Source: Neorhizobium huautlense
Lineage (GTDB): Bacteria > Pseudomonadota > Alphaproteobacteria > Rhizobiales > Rhizobiaceae
NCBI RefSeq assembly: GCF_002968575.1
Contig: NZ_PVBM01000003.1
Coordinates: 124,001 to 188,000 of the forward strand
Direction of reading: 5' to 3'
Length of the DNA: 64,000 nt
In this document: positions 17,908 through 26,992 of the stretch, piece after piece
Layout: each line of letters starts with the position of its first letter
Numbering within the stretch: the first letter of the stretch is position 1
Notes under the pieces: model-generated
The model's input: only the letters and a program-made list of their open reading frames with translations
Told to the model about the DNA's origin: nothing
The model's database searches: none
Program-made: the position numbers and the translations under genes

Positions 17908-18731
17908 GTTGGGCCTTGCGCGACAAGATCATGTTGATCATCGCAGTTCTGCTGGCGGCGGTCTATCTGTTCCCACTCTATTGGATGTATGTGACGGCGA
18001 TCAAAACAGGCTCGGCGATGTTTGCCTCGCCTCCGTCCTTCTGGCCCGCCGATCCTCAATGGAGCATCTACCGCTCGGTCTGGGAGAGCCGAAACGTCGG
18101 CCGTTATCTTTGGAATTCGGTGGTGATCGCCTCGGGGGCGGTGTCGATGATCGCCGTTCTTGGAACGGGTTGCGCCTATGTGCTTGCTCGTTACCGTAAT
18201 GCCTGGGTGGATGCCGGCCTGTTCCTCGTCCTGATGCTGCAGGTACTGCCGGCCTCGCTGATGATCACCCCGATCTTCGTCGGATTTTCGCAAATAGGTC
18301 TCCTGGACTACCCGCGCACTGCTGTCATCCTGGCGATTGCAGCCAAAAGCATGCCGTTCTTTGTGGTCCTGGTGCGCGCGACCTTCATGAGCGTGCCGAT
18401 GGAGCTCGAGGAAGCCGCGCTTGTCGACGGAAATTCCCGCTTCGGAGCCTTCTTCCATATCGTTCTGCCGCTTGCGCGCAACGGCATTCTCGTCAGCGCC
18501 ATTCTGATTTTCATGCAGGCTTTCGGCGAATTCGTCTACTCGAAGTCTATGATCCAGGCGATCGAATATCAGCCGGCAAGCGTGGGGCTCAACTCGTTCA
18601 TGGGGCCCAATACGAACGAATGGAACAATATCATGGCCTATGCGGCGATGTATGTGACCCCGATTCTTGCCATCTTCGTCCTCTTGCAGCGCCGGATCGT
18701 CTCCGGCCTGACGTCGGGAGCTCTTAAATGA
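17904..18731 (+). CDS. Sugar ABC transporter permease, MalG type
   Basis: A 275-residue inner-membrane permease with the EAA loop LEEAALVDGNSRFGAFFHIVLPLA. Its ATG overlaps the stop of the MalF-type gene, and its own stop overlaps the start of the ATPase gene, both as ATGA. The three genes are therefore translationally coupled. Confidence 0.92.
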   Translation: MSWALRDKIMLIIAVLLAAVYLFPLYWMYVTAIKTGSAMFASPPSFWPADPQWSIYRSVWESRNVGRYLWNSVVIASGAVSMIAVLGTGCAYVLARYRNAWVDAGLFLVLMLQVLPASLMITPIFVGFSQIGLLDYPRTAVILAIAAKSMPFFVVLVRATFMSVPMELEEAALVDGNSRFGAFFHIVLPLARNGILVSAILIFMQAFGEFVYSKSMIQAIEYQPASVGLNSFMGPNTNEWNNIMAYAAMYVTPILAIFVLLQRRIVSGLTSGALK

Positions 18732-19801
18732 CCGTGCACCAGATCGAGCTGACGGGTATCAACAAATATTACGGCGCCTACCATGCGCTGCGGGATATCG
18801 ACCTGAAGATCCGCAAAGGCGCGTTTGTGGCATTGGTCGGACCATCGGGCTGCGGGAAATCCACGCTTCTGCGTTCATTGGCTGGCCTTGAAACGATTTC
18901 AAGCGGCGACCTCGTCATTGCCGGGACGAAGATGAACGGGGTGCCGCCTCGCAAGCGCGACCTTGCCATGGTTTTTCAATCCTATGCGCTCTATCCGCAT
19001 ATGACGGTCGAACAGAACCTCACCTATAGTCTTCGCATCCGGGGTGTCGATAAGGCCGAGGCCAAGCGCAAGGCCGAGGAGGTCGCAGCGACGACGGGCC
19101 TTTCCCACCTTCTTGGCCGGTATCCGCGAGAGCTCTCCGGCGGTCAACGCCAGCGCGTGGCGATGAGCCGGGCGATTATCCGCAACCCTAAAGCGTTTCT
19201 GTTCGACGAGCCATTGTCCAATCTGGACGCTGCGTTGCGCGTGCATATGCGCAAGGAGATCCGCGCCCTTCATGATCGGCTCAAGGCAACGTCCGTCTAC
19301 GTTACCCACGATCAGATCGAGGCGATGACCATGGCCGATCATGTGGTCGTCATGCGTCAAGGGATCATAGAACAACAGGGCGCGCCGCTGGATCTCTATG
19401 ATCGTCCGGTGAACAAATTCGTTGCCGGCTTCATCGGCTCGCCTGCCATGAATTTCGTGCCTGCGTCGTCCGGGGCCGATGGAAAGTCTCTCCGCCTCGA
19501 ATTCGAGGCGCCGCAGGCGATTCCTTTGACAAGACCCGTCCAGGCGGGCCAGCCGTTATTGGTCGGTATTCGGCCGGAGCATTTCGAACTTGCCGGCGAT
19601 GCGGACGCGATGCTGCGTCTGCCCGTCGGCGCCGTGGAAACCACGGGCGCCAGCACTTACATCACCACCGCGACGGAGCCGGAACTCGTCATTGTGCTCA
19701 ATAGCCGTGCAGCGATCCGATCCGGCGAGGTGATAGGGTTGCGGTTCGATCCGTCCCACCTACACCTCTTCGACCAGCAGACCGAGATGCGGCTCGGCTG
19801 A
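18728..19801 (+). CDS. Sugar ABC transporter ATPase, MalK/UgpC/MsmK type
   Basis: A 357-residue ATPase with Walker A GPSGCGKS near residue 38, Q-loop VFQSYALYPHM, signature LSGGQRQRV, Walker B AFLFDEPLSNLD, H-loop VYVTHDQ and a C-terminal TOBE/MalK regulatory domain (GIRPEHFEL). It energises the importer encoded by 15666-18731 and is the last gene of the operon. Confidence 0.94.
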   Translation: MTVHQIELTGINKYYGAYHALRDIDLKIRKGAFVALVGPSGCGKSTLLRSLAGLETISSGDLVIAGTKMNGVPPRKRDLAMVFQSYALYPHMTVEQNLTYSLRIRGVDKAEAKRKAEEVAATTGLSHLLGRYPRELSGGQRQRVAMSRAIIRNPKAFLFDEPLSNLDAALRVHMRKEIRALHDRLKATSVYVTHDQIEAMTMADHVVVMRQGIIEQQGAPLDLYDRPVNKFVAGFIGSPAMNFVPASSGADGKSLRLEFEAPQAIPLTRPVQAGQPLLVGIRPEHFELAGDADAMLRLPVGAVETTGASTYITTATEPELVIVLNSRAAIRSGEVIGLRFDPSHLHLFDQQTEMRLG

Positions 19802-19879
19802 TACTGACCGGGACCGCATGCAACAAGACGCAGTCTCTCCGCCGCGTCTGGTGGTCGGCTCACGAAAAGGAGGGGAAAG

Positions 19880-19901
19880 CCCACGCAGTAGCTCGCGTGG
19901 G
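19880..19901. terminator. Hairpin between convergent genes, candidate terminator
   Basis: CCCACGC (19880-19886) pairs perfectly with GCGTGGG (19895-19901) around an 8-nt loop. It sits between the ends of the ABC operon and the peroxiredoxin gene. No T tract follows, so termination efficiency is uncertain. Confidence 0.45.
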
Positions 19902-19925
19902 TCGTCGAACCGAGGTGAAGGCCGG

Positions 19926-20585
19926 TTAAGCGGCGGGCTGCCTGGTTTTCCGCAGGTAAGGCAGGATCGTCTCGAACGAGCCGAACCTGGCGATGGCGTC
20001 CTCGTTCGATACGGCAGCCGTGATGATGACATCATCTCCCTGCTGCCAGTTTGCGGGCGTAGCAACCTGATGTTTTGCGGTCAGCTGGATGGAGTCGATC
20101 GCGCGCAGGATCTCGTTGAAATTGCGGCCGGTGGTCATCGGATAGGTGAGGATCAATTTGATCTTCTTGTCAGGGCCGATAACGTAGACGGAGCGGACTG
20201 TGGCATTGTCCGCCGGGGTGCGGCCTTCCGACGAACTGCCTGCACCGGCCGGCAACATATCGTAAAGCTTGGCAACGTTGAGGTCTCGGTCGCCGATCAA
20301 TGGATACTCGACGTCGAAGCCGGTTGCCGTCTTGATGTCGCCCTTCCACTTTGCGTGGCTTTCGACCGGATCGACGGAGATGCCGATGATCTTCACGCCG
20401 CGCCTTTTGAATTCACCTTCGAGGCCGGCCATGGTGCCGAGTTCCGTCGTGCAAACTGGGGTAAAGTTTTTCGGATGCGAAAACAGGACGGCCCAGCCAT
20501 CGCCGATCCATTCATGGAAATGGATCGTGCCTTGACTGGTCTCTGCCGTGAAGTCCGGGGCGATGTCGTTGATACGAAGGCTCAT
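19926..20585 (-). CDS. 1-Cys peroxiredoxin (Prx6/AhpC-TSA family)
   Basis: A 219-residue thioredoxin-fold peroxidase that reduces hydroperoxides in the cytoplasm. The peroxidatic Cys is in PVCTTE (about residue 45), with the upstream FSHPKNFTP that marks the Prx6 subgroup. The C-terminal Prx extension is present and no resolving Cys in the usual 2-Cys position is evident. The ATG is preceded by AGAGGAA. The gene is divergent from the regulator at 20889 and converges with the sugar ABC operon; no functional link to either is visible. Confidence 0.93.
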   Translation of the reverse strand: MSLRINDIAPDFTAETSQGTIHFHEWIGDGWAVLFSHPKNFTPVCTTELGTMAGLEGEFKRRGVKIIGISVDPVESHAKWKGDIKTATGFDVEYPLIGDRDLNVAKLYDMLPAGAGSSSEGRTPADNATVRSVYVIGPDKKIKLILTYPMTTGRNFNEILRAIDSIQLTAKHQVATPANWQQGDDVIITAAVSNEDAIARFGSFETILPYLRKTRQPAA

Positions 20586-20888
20586 GATATTCCTCTTGGT
20601 GCTGAAGCCGGTGCGACATGCGGTAATCTGTACCGTACTCTCGATTTTCCCGGCTTATTCTTCGAGGAAGTTTATTCCAATTGTGCGGAAGAATGCGGTG
20701 CTGCAATCTCTCCACGTCAAGCGGCTTGTTGGTTCCTTTCACTGAGAACCTGCTCGGCTCCCCGTTTTCGTTCGAGTCCGATTTGTCATACTTACTTTTC
20801 GCAAAAGCCAAGTCTTCTTAGACCTTAGGCCAGTTGCGGCGCCATGCTTTTAAAACGAGAATGAGGCACCGTTCGGTGGGAGGAGCCG
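20586..20888. other. Divergent intergenic region, promoters expected
   Basis: This separates the peroxiredoxin gene from the GAF/Fis regulator. Both promoters should lie here. I see no strong palindrome or open frame worth calling. Confidence 0.4.
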
Positions 20889-21842
20889 ATGCAAGAGCAT
20901 GTCACGCATGCAGATCAGGTCTATGTGTCCGCGCAATCGGCTGCCGCCAGCTCGCGCGTTGTGGCCTCCTGGCGACGCTGCATGACGGTCCACCGTCTCG
21001 CGCCCGAAGAAAAAAGGTTGCCTCTCCGCCTGACGGAGCAGGAATTGCGCCTGGTGCGCGCGCAATCGCAAGAACTGATTGCCCAGGCGGTAGATGAACT
21101 GGATCTATTGTTCCAAACCGTCGGCAAGGCCGGATGTTGCCTGCTCCTGACCGACCACGAGGGCATAGCGCTTGAAAGGCGCGGCGTCGCCGCCGACGAC
21201 AAGGAATTTCACGACATTGGCTTGTGGCCTGGTTCGATCTGGACCGAAGCCAGCATCGGCACGAACGGCATCGGCACGGCGATTGCCGATGATCGGGCCG
21301 TGTCCATCATTCGCGACCAGCATTTTTTCAGTTCCACAATCAACCTCAGCTGCACGACCGCCCCGATCCGCGATTCACGTGGCCAATTGGCCGGAGCACT
21401 GGACGTCTCGACTTGCCGCGACGACCTCAATGAGACCACCCTCTCGATCATTTCGCAGACCGTCCGCGATACGGCCATGCGGATCGAACTTAACCTCTTC
21501 CGTCACGCTTTTGCGGGAGCCCGTTTCGTCGTGCTTCCAACTCCGACCGGCACGATGTCCGCGCTGCTTGCTGTCGACAAGAGCGACATGGTGCTTGGCG
21601 CCACCCGGACGGCGCGCTCCGCTCTTGAACTCGATGACGAGCGCATAGATGCGGGCATCTGCGCAGCCGACCTTCTTGGCGAAGGCGTAGGCGCCGAGCG
21701 GCAGGACTTGAGGGAGGCCGAGCGTGCAGCTCTCCTACGCGCCTTATCCAGGGCTAATGGAAACGTGACCCAGGCTGCTCTTTCCCTCGGGATGAGCCGA
21801 GCGACGCTGCACCGGAAGATCAACAGGTTCGGTTTGCACTGA
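20889..21842 (+). CDS. AcoR-like GAF/Fis transcriptional regulator lacking the AAA+ domain
   Basis: A 317-residue regulator. A short N-terminal segment (SSRVVASWRRCM) typical of AcoR-type proteins is followed by a GAF sensor domain (about residues 70-200: IGLWPGSIWTEASIGTNGIGTAI). The C-terminal Fis-type helix-turn-helix is ANGNVTQAALSLGMSRATLHRKINRFG. The central sigma-54-interacting ATPase of classical AcoR (with its GAFTGA motif) is absent. The protein therefore probably controls sigma-70 promoters, as in other alphaproteobacterial short AcoR proteins. GGAGGAG precedes the ATG. The downstream aldehyde dehydrogenase is the likely target. Confidence 0.88.
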   Translation: MQEHVTHADQVYVSAQSAAASSRVVASWRRCMTVHRLAPEEKRLPLRLTEQELRLVRAQSQELIAQAVDELDLLFQTVGKAGCCLLLTDHEGIALERRGVAADDKEFHDIGLWPGSIWTEASIGTNGIGTAIADDRAVSIIRDQHFFSSTINLSCTTAPIRDSRGQLAGALDVSTCRDDLNETTLSIISQTVRDTAMRIELNLFRHAFAGARFVVLPTPTGTMSALLAVDKSDMVLGATRTARSALELDDERIDAGICAADLLGEGVGAERQDLREAERAALLRALSRANGNVTQAALSLGMSRATLHRKINRFGLH

Positions 21843-21865
21843 TTGCTGCAGATTGCCTGACGATC

Positions 21866-21883
21866 TGTCGCAGATTTGCGACA
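21866..21883. promoter_or_regulatory. Inverted repeat upstream of the aldehyde dehydrogenase, candidate regulator site
   Basis: TGTCGCA-GATT-TGCGACA is a perfect 7-bp inverted repeat with a 4-bp spacer in the gap between the AcoR-like gene and aldA. Dyads built on TGTCGC are plausible sites for Fis-type HTH dimers. The match to this regulator is inferred from position only. Confidence 0.55.
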
Positions 21884-21983
21884 CTGTGCACTGCGGTATG
21901 ATGTTCCGCCTCTGTCACATCTACGGAAAGAAAGGCAGATTCTCTTTCGGTTCGGGATGAACCTGTTATCCTGGGAGGATCAG

Positions 21984-23492
21984 ATGCTGCATCAGAAAAT
22001 TATCGAATCTCCGTTCAAGCTTAAATACGGCAATTACATCGGTGGCGAATGGCGGGAGCCGATTAGCGGTCGGTATTTCGACAATATCACGCCTGTCACG
22101 GGTGGAACGATTTGCGAGATCCCGCGCTCGGACGAGAAGGACATCAATGCGGCCCTCGATGCCGCCCATGCCGCCAAGGACAAGTGGGGGCGCACCTCGA
22201 CCACGGAACGCGCCAACATCCTGATGAAGATGGCGCAGCGTATGGAGGACAAGCTTGAGGTTCTGGCCCAGGCGGAAAGCTGGGACAACGGCAAGCCGAT
22301 CCGTGAGACCATGGCAGCCGACATTCCCCTTGCCATCGACCATTTCCGCTACTTTGCCTCTTGCATTCGGGCGCAGGAAGGTTCGATCGGCGAGATCGAT
22401 CACGATACGGTTGCTTATCATTTCCACGAGCCACTGGGCGTCGTCGGCCAGATCATTCCATGGAATTTCCCGATCCTGATGGCGGCATGGAAACTTGCTC
22501 CGGCACTTGCCGCCGGCAACTGCGTCGTCCTCAAGCCTGCCGAACAGACACCGGCATCGATCCTCGTATGGGCGGAGATCGTCGGCGACCTTCTGCCTCC
22601 TGGCGTACTCAACATCGTCAACGGTTTTGGGCTTGAAGCGGGGAAACCACTCGCCACCAGCAACCGGATCGCCAAGATTGCCTTCACCGGCGAAACGTCG
22701 ACCGGCCGGCTCATCATGCAATATGCCAGCCAGAACCTGATTCCGGTCACGCTCGAACTCGGCGGCAAGTCGCCCAACATCTTCTTTGCCGATGTCATGG
22801 CCGAAGACGACGACTTTCTCGACAAAGCGCTTGAAGGCTTTGCCATGTTCGCGTTGAACCAGGGCGAGGTCTGCACCTGCCCGAGCCGCGCGCTGGTCCA
22901 GGAATCGATCTACGATCGTTTCATGGAAAAGGCCATCAAACGCGTTGAAGCGATCAAACAGGGAAATCCCCTCGATGCCGCGACGATGATCGGAGCCCAG
23001 GCATCCAACGAGCAGTTGGAAAAGATTCTTGCCTATCTCGATATCGGCAGACAGGAGGGGGCTGAGGTGCTGACCGGTGGCGGGCGCAATGATCTCGGCG
23101 GCGACCTCGCAGGCGGCTATTATGTAAAGCCGACGATCTTCCGGGGCCACAACAAGATGCGCATCTTCCAGGAGGAAATCTTTGGTCCGGTCGTGTCGGT
23201 CACGACGTTCAAGGATGAAAAGGAAGCTCTGGAAATTGCCAATGACACTCTCTACGGTCTTGGCGCCGGTGTGTGGACCCGCGATGGTATGCGTGCCTAC
23301 CATTTTGGCCGGGAGATCCAGGCGGGACGTGTCTGGACCAATTGCTACCACGCCTATCCCGCCCATGCTGCCTTCGGTGGTTACAAGCAGTCAGGCATCG
23401 GCCGCGAGACGCACAAGATGATGCTCGATCACTACCAGCAGACCAAGAACATGCTGGTGAGCTATAGCCCGAAGGCGCTCGGCTTCTTCTGA
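21984..23492 (+). CDS. NAD-dependent aldehyde dehydrogenase, AcoD/ExaC type (acetaldehyde and related aldehydes)
   Basis: A 502-residue aldehyde dehydrogenase. The start motif [10 protein letters not shown], the cofactor motif IIPWNFP, the general base in LELGGKSPN and the catalytic Cys in NQGEVCTC are present. This variant of the Cys motif characterises the AldA/ExaC branch that oxidises acetaldehyde and other short aldehydes. Upstream in-frame codons exist from 21876, but the ATG at 21984 follows GGGAGGAT and matches the family N-terminus. The AcoR-like regulator upstream and DUF779 protein downstream are a familiar trio. Confidence 0.92.
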   Translation: MLHQKIIESPFKLKYGNYIGGEWREPISGRYFDNITPVTGGTICEIPRSDEKDINAALDAAHAAKDKWGRTSTTERANILMKMAQRMEDKLEVLAQAESWDNGKPIRETMAADIPLAIDHFRYFASCIRAQEGSIGEIDHDTVAYHFHEPLGVVGQIIPWNFPILMAAWKLAPALAAGNCVVLKPAEQTPASILVWAEIVGDLLPPGVLNIVNGFGLEAGKPLATSNRIAKIAFTGETSTGRLIMQYASQNLIPVTLELGGKSPNIFFADVMAEDDDFLDKALEGFAMFALNQGEVCTCPSRALVQESIYDRFMEKAIKRVEAIKQGNPLDAATMIGAQASNEQLEKILAYLDIGRQEGAEVLTGGGRNDLGGDLAGGYYVKPTIFRGHNKMRIFQEEIFGPVVSVTTFKDEKEALEIANDTLYGLGAGVWTRDGMRAYHFGREIQAGRVWTNCYHAYPAHAAFGGYKQSGIGRETHKMMLDHYQQTKNMLVSYSPKALGFF

Positions 23493-23510
23493 GCGTCTTT
23501 CAATCGTCGG

Positions 23511-23540
23511 GAGCCCCATCCTTTTGGGGCTCTCCTTTCT
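23511..23540 (+). terminator. Intrinsic terminator between aldA and the DUF779 gene
   Basis: GAGCCCC (23511-23517) pairs with GGGGCTC (23526-23532) around an 8-nt loop. A T-rich tail (TCCTTTCT) follows. It would attenuate read-through from the aldehyde dehydrogenase into the DUF779 gene. Confidence 0.7.
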
Positions 23541-23561
23541 GCGGCGCGGAGGGAAAGAAAG

Positions 23562-23930
23562 ATGGCCGAGTCAGAGAACGAAGCGCCGGTTCTGGCGACG
23601 CAGCAGGCCCTCGATCTCATTTTGGAGATCCAGCAGGATCACCCCGATATCCTGTTTCATCAGTCGGGCGGTTGTTGCGATGGATCGTCCCCCATGTGCT
23701 ATCCCAAGAGCGAGTTTCGTATCGGCGAAAACGACGTACGGCTTGGCGAAATCGGCGGCGTGCCTTTCTATATCAGCGGCGGCCAGTACGAAGCCTGGAA
23801 GCACACCCAATTGATCATCGACGTCGTCCAGGGCCGCGGGGGCATGTTCTCGCTTGATAACGGCCGGGAACGACGCTTCCTCACCCGCTCAAGAATACGC
23901 GGCGGCGAGAGCTGCCCGATTTTTCGGTAA
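23562..23930 (+). CDS. DUF779 protein
   Basis: A 122-residue protein with the conserved Cys-rich block HQSGGCCDGSSPMCYP (about residues 33-48), a second motif GGVPFYISGGQYEAWKHTQLIIDVV and a terminal Cys in ESCPIFR. The biochemical function of DUF779 is not established. It is regularly encoded beside aldehyde dehydrogenases of the type upstream here. The cysteines suggest a redox, metal or thiol-adduct role. GGAGGGAAAG precedes the ATG. Confidence 0.9.
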   Translation: MAESENEAPVLATQQALDLILEIQQDHPDILFHQSGGCCDGSSPMCYPKSEFRIGENDVRLGEIGGVPFYISGGQYEAWKHTQLIIDVVQGRGGMFSLDNGRERRFLTRSRIRGGESCPIFR

Positions 23931-23984
23931 ATGCACCCCATCTCAAGACGACGGGTGGGCAGCTGCGTCGCGGTGGGATCGGCC

Positions 23985-24737
23985 TCAGGCAGTGCCGTCA
24001 ACAATCACCAGTGGGCGCCCATGCGTACAGGTTTCGATACGGGCGCTCACCCGGTAGACGTCACTCAGGAGCGATGCGGTAATGACCTCCGCTGTAGGCC
24101 CGTTGGCTACGAGCCGGCCGTCGGCGACGACCATGGTATGATCGCAGTATCGCATGGCGTGGTTGAGATCATGCAGTGCGATCAACACGGCAATCCCGCT
24201 TTTTCGCGCAAGCCCGCGCATATACTGCAGCACTTCGATCTGCCGGAAGAGATCGAGCGCCGAAGTGGGTTCGTCCATCAGAAGAACCTGCGGCTTGCGC
24301 ACCAGGGCCTGTGCGATCGCAACCAGCTGGCGCTGTCCACCTGAAAGAGCGCCGAGATCGCGAAATGCCAGGTCCGTGATGCCGAGCGAATGAAGGATCT
24401 CGTCTATGCCGTGGAGATCCTGATCGGCAACGCGCCAGCCCGAGCCCTGCTTTGCGGCAAGCAGCACGGATTCGTAGACGGTCAGGACCGCGTTGGCGCC
24501 TGTATCCTGGGGCATATAGCAGACCGGCCGCGACAAGGCCTCCTCTCCGCTGACTTCGACGACGCCGTCGCCTTTGAGCAGGCCGGCGATTCGCTTGAAC
24601 AGGGTGGATTTACCGGCGGCGTTCGGTCCGATCACGGCGGTCAAATGACCCCCTTCGATAGGTCCGGTGGTAATGTCGGCGAAGATGTGAGTGCGACCAT
24701 AGCGCGCTCCGACGCCGGAAAGCTCGATGCTTACCAT
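23985..24737 (-). CDS. Iron-siderophore-type ABC transporter ATPase (FecE/FepC family)
   Basis: A 250-residue ATPase with Walker A GPNAAGKS (about residues 37-44), signature LSGGQRQLVAIAQAL, Walker B VLLMDEPTSALD and H-loop LIALHDLNHAMRYCDH. An Ala replaces the usual Gly in the Walker A loop, which leaves the essential GKS intact. The start follows CAGGAGGCGCGC and overlaps the permease stop by 7 bp, showing coupling. With the permease and binding proteins upstream it forms a periplasm-to-cytoplasm importer for a chelated metal. Confidence 0.93.
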   Translation of the reverse strand: MVSIELSGVGARYGRTHIFADITTGPIEGGHLTAVIGPNAAGKSTLFKRIAGLLKGDGVVEVSGEEALSRPVCYMPQDTGANAVLTVYESVLLAAKQGSGWRVADQDLHGIDEILHSLGITDLAFRDLGALSGGQRQLVAIAQALVRKPQVLLMDEPTSALDLFRQIEVLQYMRGLARKSGIAVLIALHDLNHAMRYCDHTMVVADGRLVANGPTAEVITASLLSDVYRVSARIETCTHGRPLVIVDGTA

Positions 24738-25798
24738 GCGCGCCTCCTGTTGGTGAAGATCAGTGAGAAGAAGAAGGGCACGCCGACGAGGGCCGTGATA
24801 ACGCCGATCGGCAAAATGGCGCCCGGGATCAGCACTTTTGATACGACCGAAGTTGCCGAAAGCAACAAGGCCCCGCAGATGGCGGAACCCGGCAGAAAGA
24901 ACCGCTGATCCTCACCAACGAGCATACGCGCGATATGCGGGCCGACCAGTCCCACAAAGCCGATGGTACCCACAAAGGAAACCGGAATGGCTGCAAGCAG
25001 GCTCACAAGCATCATCGTCTCCAAACGGAGCCTTCTGACGCTGACGCCGAAGGAGGAGGCTTTCTCGTCGCCGAGCCTAAGCGCCGTCAGTGCCCAGGCA
25101 TTGCGGGCAAACAGTGGAATGACGACGACCAGTATCGCTCCGGTGACGGCGACCTTGCTCCACGTGGCCTTGGTGAGCGAGCCCATGGTCCAGAAGACCA
25201 CGGCGGCAAGCGCCTGTTCGGATGCGAGATATTCGAGCAGCGACAGAAGTGCATTGAAGGTAAAGACCAGAGCGATGCCGAGCAGAACGATTGTCTCGAC
25301 GGTAACGCCTCTGAGTGTCGACACGCCGTAGATGAAGAGCGAGGCGGCCATCGCCATTAGGAAGGCGTTGATGGGAACCATGTACTGTACGGCCGCCGGA
25401 AAGACCGCGACACCCGCAACGAGGCCCAGAGCTGCGCCGAAGCCGGCTGCGGCAGAAATTCCCAGCGTGAAGGGGCTGGCGAGGGGATTGGCGAGGATCG
25501 TCTGCATCTGCGCGCCGGCGACCGAGAGGCAGGCGCCTACGGTCACAGCCATCAACGCGATCGGCATGCGGATATCCCAGATCACGACACGAAGCTGGTT
25601 CGGTACTGTGCCTGGCGTGAAGATCGCAGCCAGTACCTCACCCAATGAATATCGGGCTGGACCGAGGCCGATATCGATGGCGATGCTAAGCGCGAGCGCC
25701 GCCAGCAGACAGCAGAGGATCAAGATTCTCCGCGCAGCAAGGCTCCGGTAGCGCCGGCCCCCTTCGACAACAGATTGCTGCTGAATCAAGACGGCCAT
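24731..25798 (-). CDS. Iron-siderophore-type ABC transporter permease (FecCD family)
   Basis: A 355-residue membrane protein with about nine to ten hydrophobic segments and the FecCD signatures SVAGAQMQTILANPLASPFTLG and TIGFVGLVGPHIARMLVGEDQR. A single FecCD permease is encoded, so it probably acts as a homodimer. Its ATG shares one base with the binding-protein stop (TGATG). Confidence 0.93.
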   Translation of the reverse strand: MAVLIQQQSVVEGGRRYRSLAARRILILCCLLAALALSIAIDIGLGPARYSLGEVLAAIFTPGTVPNQLRVVIWDIRMPIALMAVTVGACLSVAGAQMQTILANPLASPFTLGISAAAGFGAALGLVAGVAVFPAAVQYMVPINAFLMAMAASLFIYGVSTLRGVTVETIVLLGIALVFTFNALLSLLEYLASEQALAAVVFWTMGSLTKATWSKVAVTGAILVVVIPLFARNAWALTALRLGDEKASSFGVSVRRLRLETMMLVSLLAAIPVSFVGTIGFVGLVGPHIARMLVGEDQRFFLPGSAICGALLLSATSVVSKVLIPGAILPIGVITALVGVPFFFSLIFTNRRRAW

Positions 25799-26934
25799 CA
25801 GTTCAGTCCTTTTTCCAGCGAGACGAAATAGCCGGGCTTGTAGGTGACAGGCAGGAATTTCTGGTGAAACTCAATGAAAGTCGCTTCCGGATCGAGATCG
25901 GCAAACAGTTCCGGATGGAACCACTTGGCGAATTGCTGGATCGGAATGAACTCGTAGGGCGCGCCGTAGAATTGGTGCCAGACGGCATGAACCTGCCCGG
26001 TTCTGACGGCTTTCACCTCGGGAAAGGGGGTTCGCTTCATCAGGTTGGCGAGACGTTCGCGCGCAGCTTTGAGATCGGCACCCCGGCCGACCGCGACAAA
26101 TTGATTGATGTCGGATTCGGCGGCCCAGTTGGAACCGGTGACGATGACCTGGTCCGGATCGGAGACGATCAGTTGCTCGGGATTGAGATCGCCGAAGGTC
26201 GTCCCGATGATCCCGTCCGCAATATTCTGGCCCCCCGCCTGATCGACCATGGCACCGAAATTATAGGGACCGAATGTGCGGCAGCACCTGTCTTCGCCGG
26301 AAATGCCCGGAGACCGTTCGATGAATACTTTCGGACGCTTCAGATCCTTGACGACCGCCAGACGATCGGTGACGCGGGCGATCTGGGCTTTGCGATAGGT
26401 CTTAAAGGTTTCGGCCTTGTCGCTCGCTCCGAACAACTTGCCCAGTATGTCGATTGAGCGTTCCGTATTCTTGTCTGGATCGATGCGGAAATCGAGATAG
26501 ACGACCTTGATGCCGGCTGCGGCCGCCTTGTCTTCGAAGCCGCTCTCCTTGGCCACCTTGGCGGCTTCGAGATTTAAGGTGATGACATCCGGGGAAAGAG
26601 TGATCGCGGTTTCAAGGTCGAAATTGCCCTGGGGCACATAACCGAACTGCGGCAGATTGGCGATTTCGGGGAAGCGTTCGACATAGGCCTGATAGCTGTC
26701 GGGATCCTTCTTCAAGAGATCGTCGCGCCAGCCGACGATCGTGTCGAAGGTTCTATCTCCGCGCAAGGCGGCAATCACATGGACCTGGCGCGCTTCTCCG
26801 ACGATCACGCGTTTGGCAGGTAAGTCGATATCGACCGTTCTGCCGGCGACGTCAGTGATTTCAACAGCAAGAGCCGAGCTGGCCAGAAACGGAAACAGGA
26901 CGACAAGCGCCCGAATAAACCATGTGATGATCAT
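25798..26934 (-). CDS. Periplasmic binding protein of the iron-type ABC importer (copy B)
   Basis: A 378-residue binding protein of the FecB/BtuF class with a signal peptide (residues 1 to about 23, ending SSALA). Conserved blocks include RTVDIDLPAKRVIVGEARQ, LSPDVITLNLEAAKV, and a diagnostic GEDRCCRTFGPYNFGAMVDQAGG with adjacent cysteines. It is clearly paralogous to the next gene, with shared spacing of most motifs. It probably binds a ferric chelate or other metal complex. A weak GGATAGAG precedes the ATG. Confidence 0.9.
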   Translation of the reverse strand: MIITWFIRALVVLFPFLASSALAVEITDVAGRTVDIDLPAKRVIVGEARQVHVIAALRGDRTFDTIVGWRDDLLKKDPDSYQAYVERFPEIANLPQFGYVPQGNFDLETAITLSPDVITLNLEAAKVAKESGFEDKAAAAGIKVVYLDFRIDPDKNTERSIDILGKLFGASDKAETFKTYRKAQIARVTDRLAVVKDLKRPKVFIERSPGISGEDRCCRTFGPYNFGAMVDQAGGQNIADGIIGTTFGDLNPEQLIVSDPDQVIVTGSNWAAESDINQFVAVGRGADLKAARERLANLMKRTPFPEVKAVRTGQVHAVWHQFYGAPYEFIPIQQFAKWFHPELFADLDPEATFIEFHQKFLPVTYKPGYFVSLEKGLN

Positions 26935-26992
26935 TACTCTATCCTTTGGCGGCCGGCGGTTGGCACCGCCGGCCCCTTGGGTTTACCAAATA

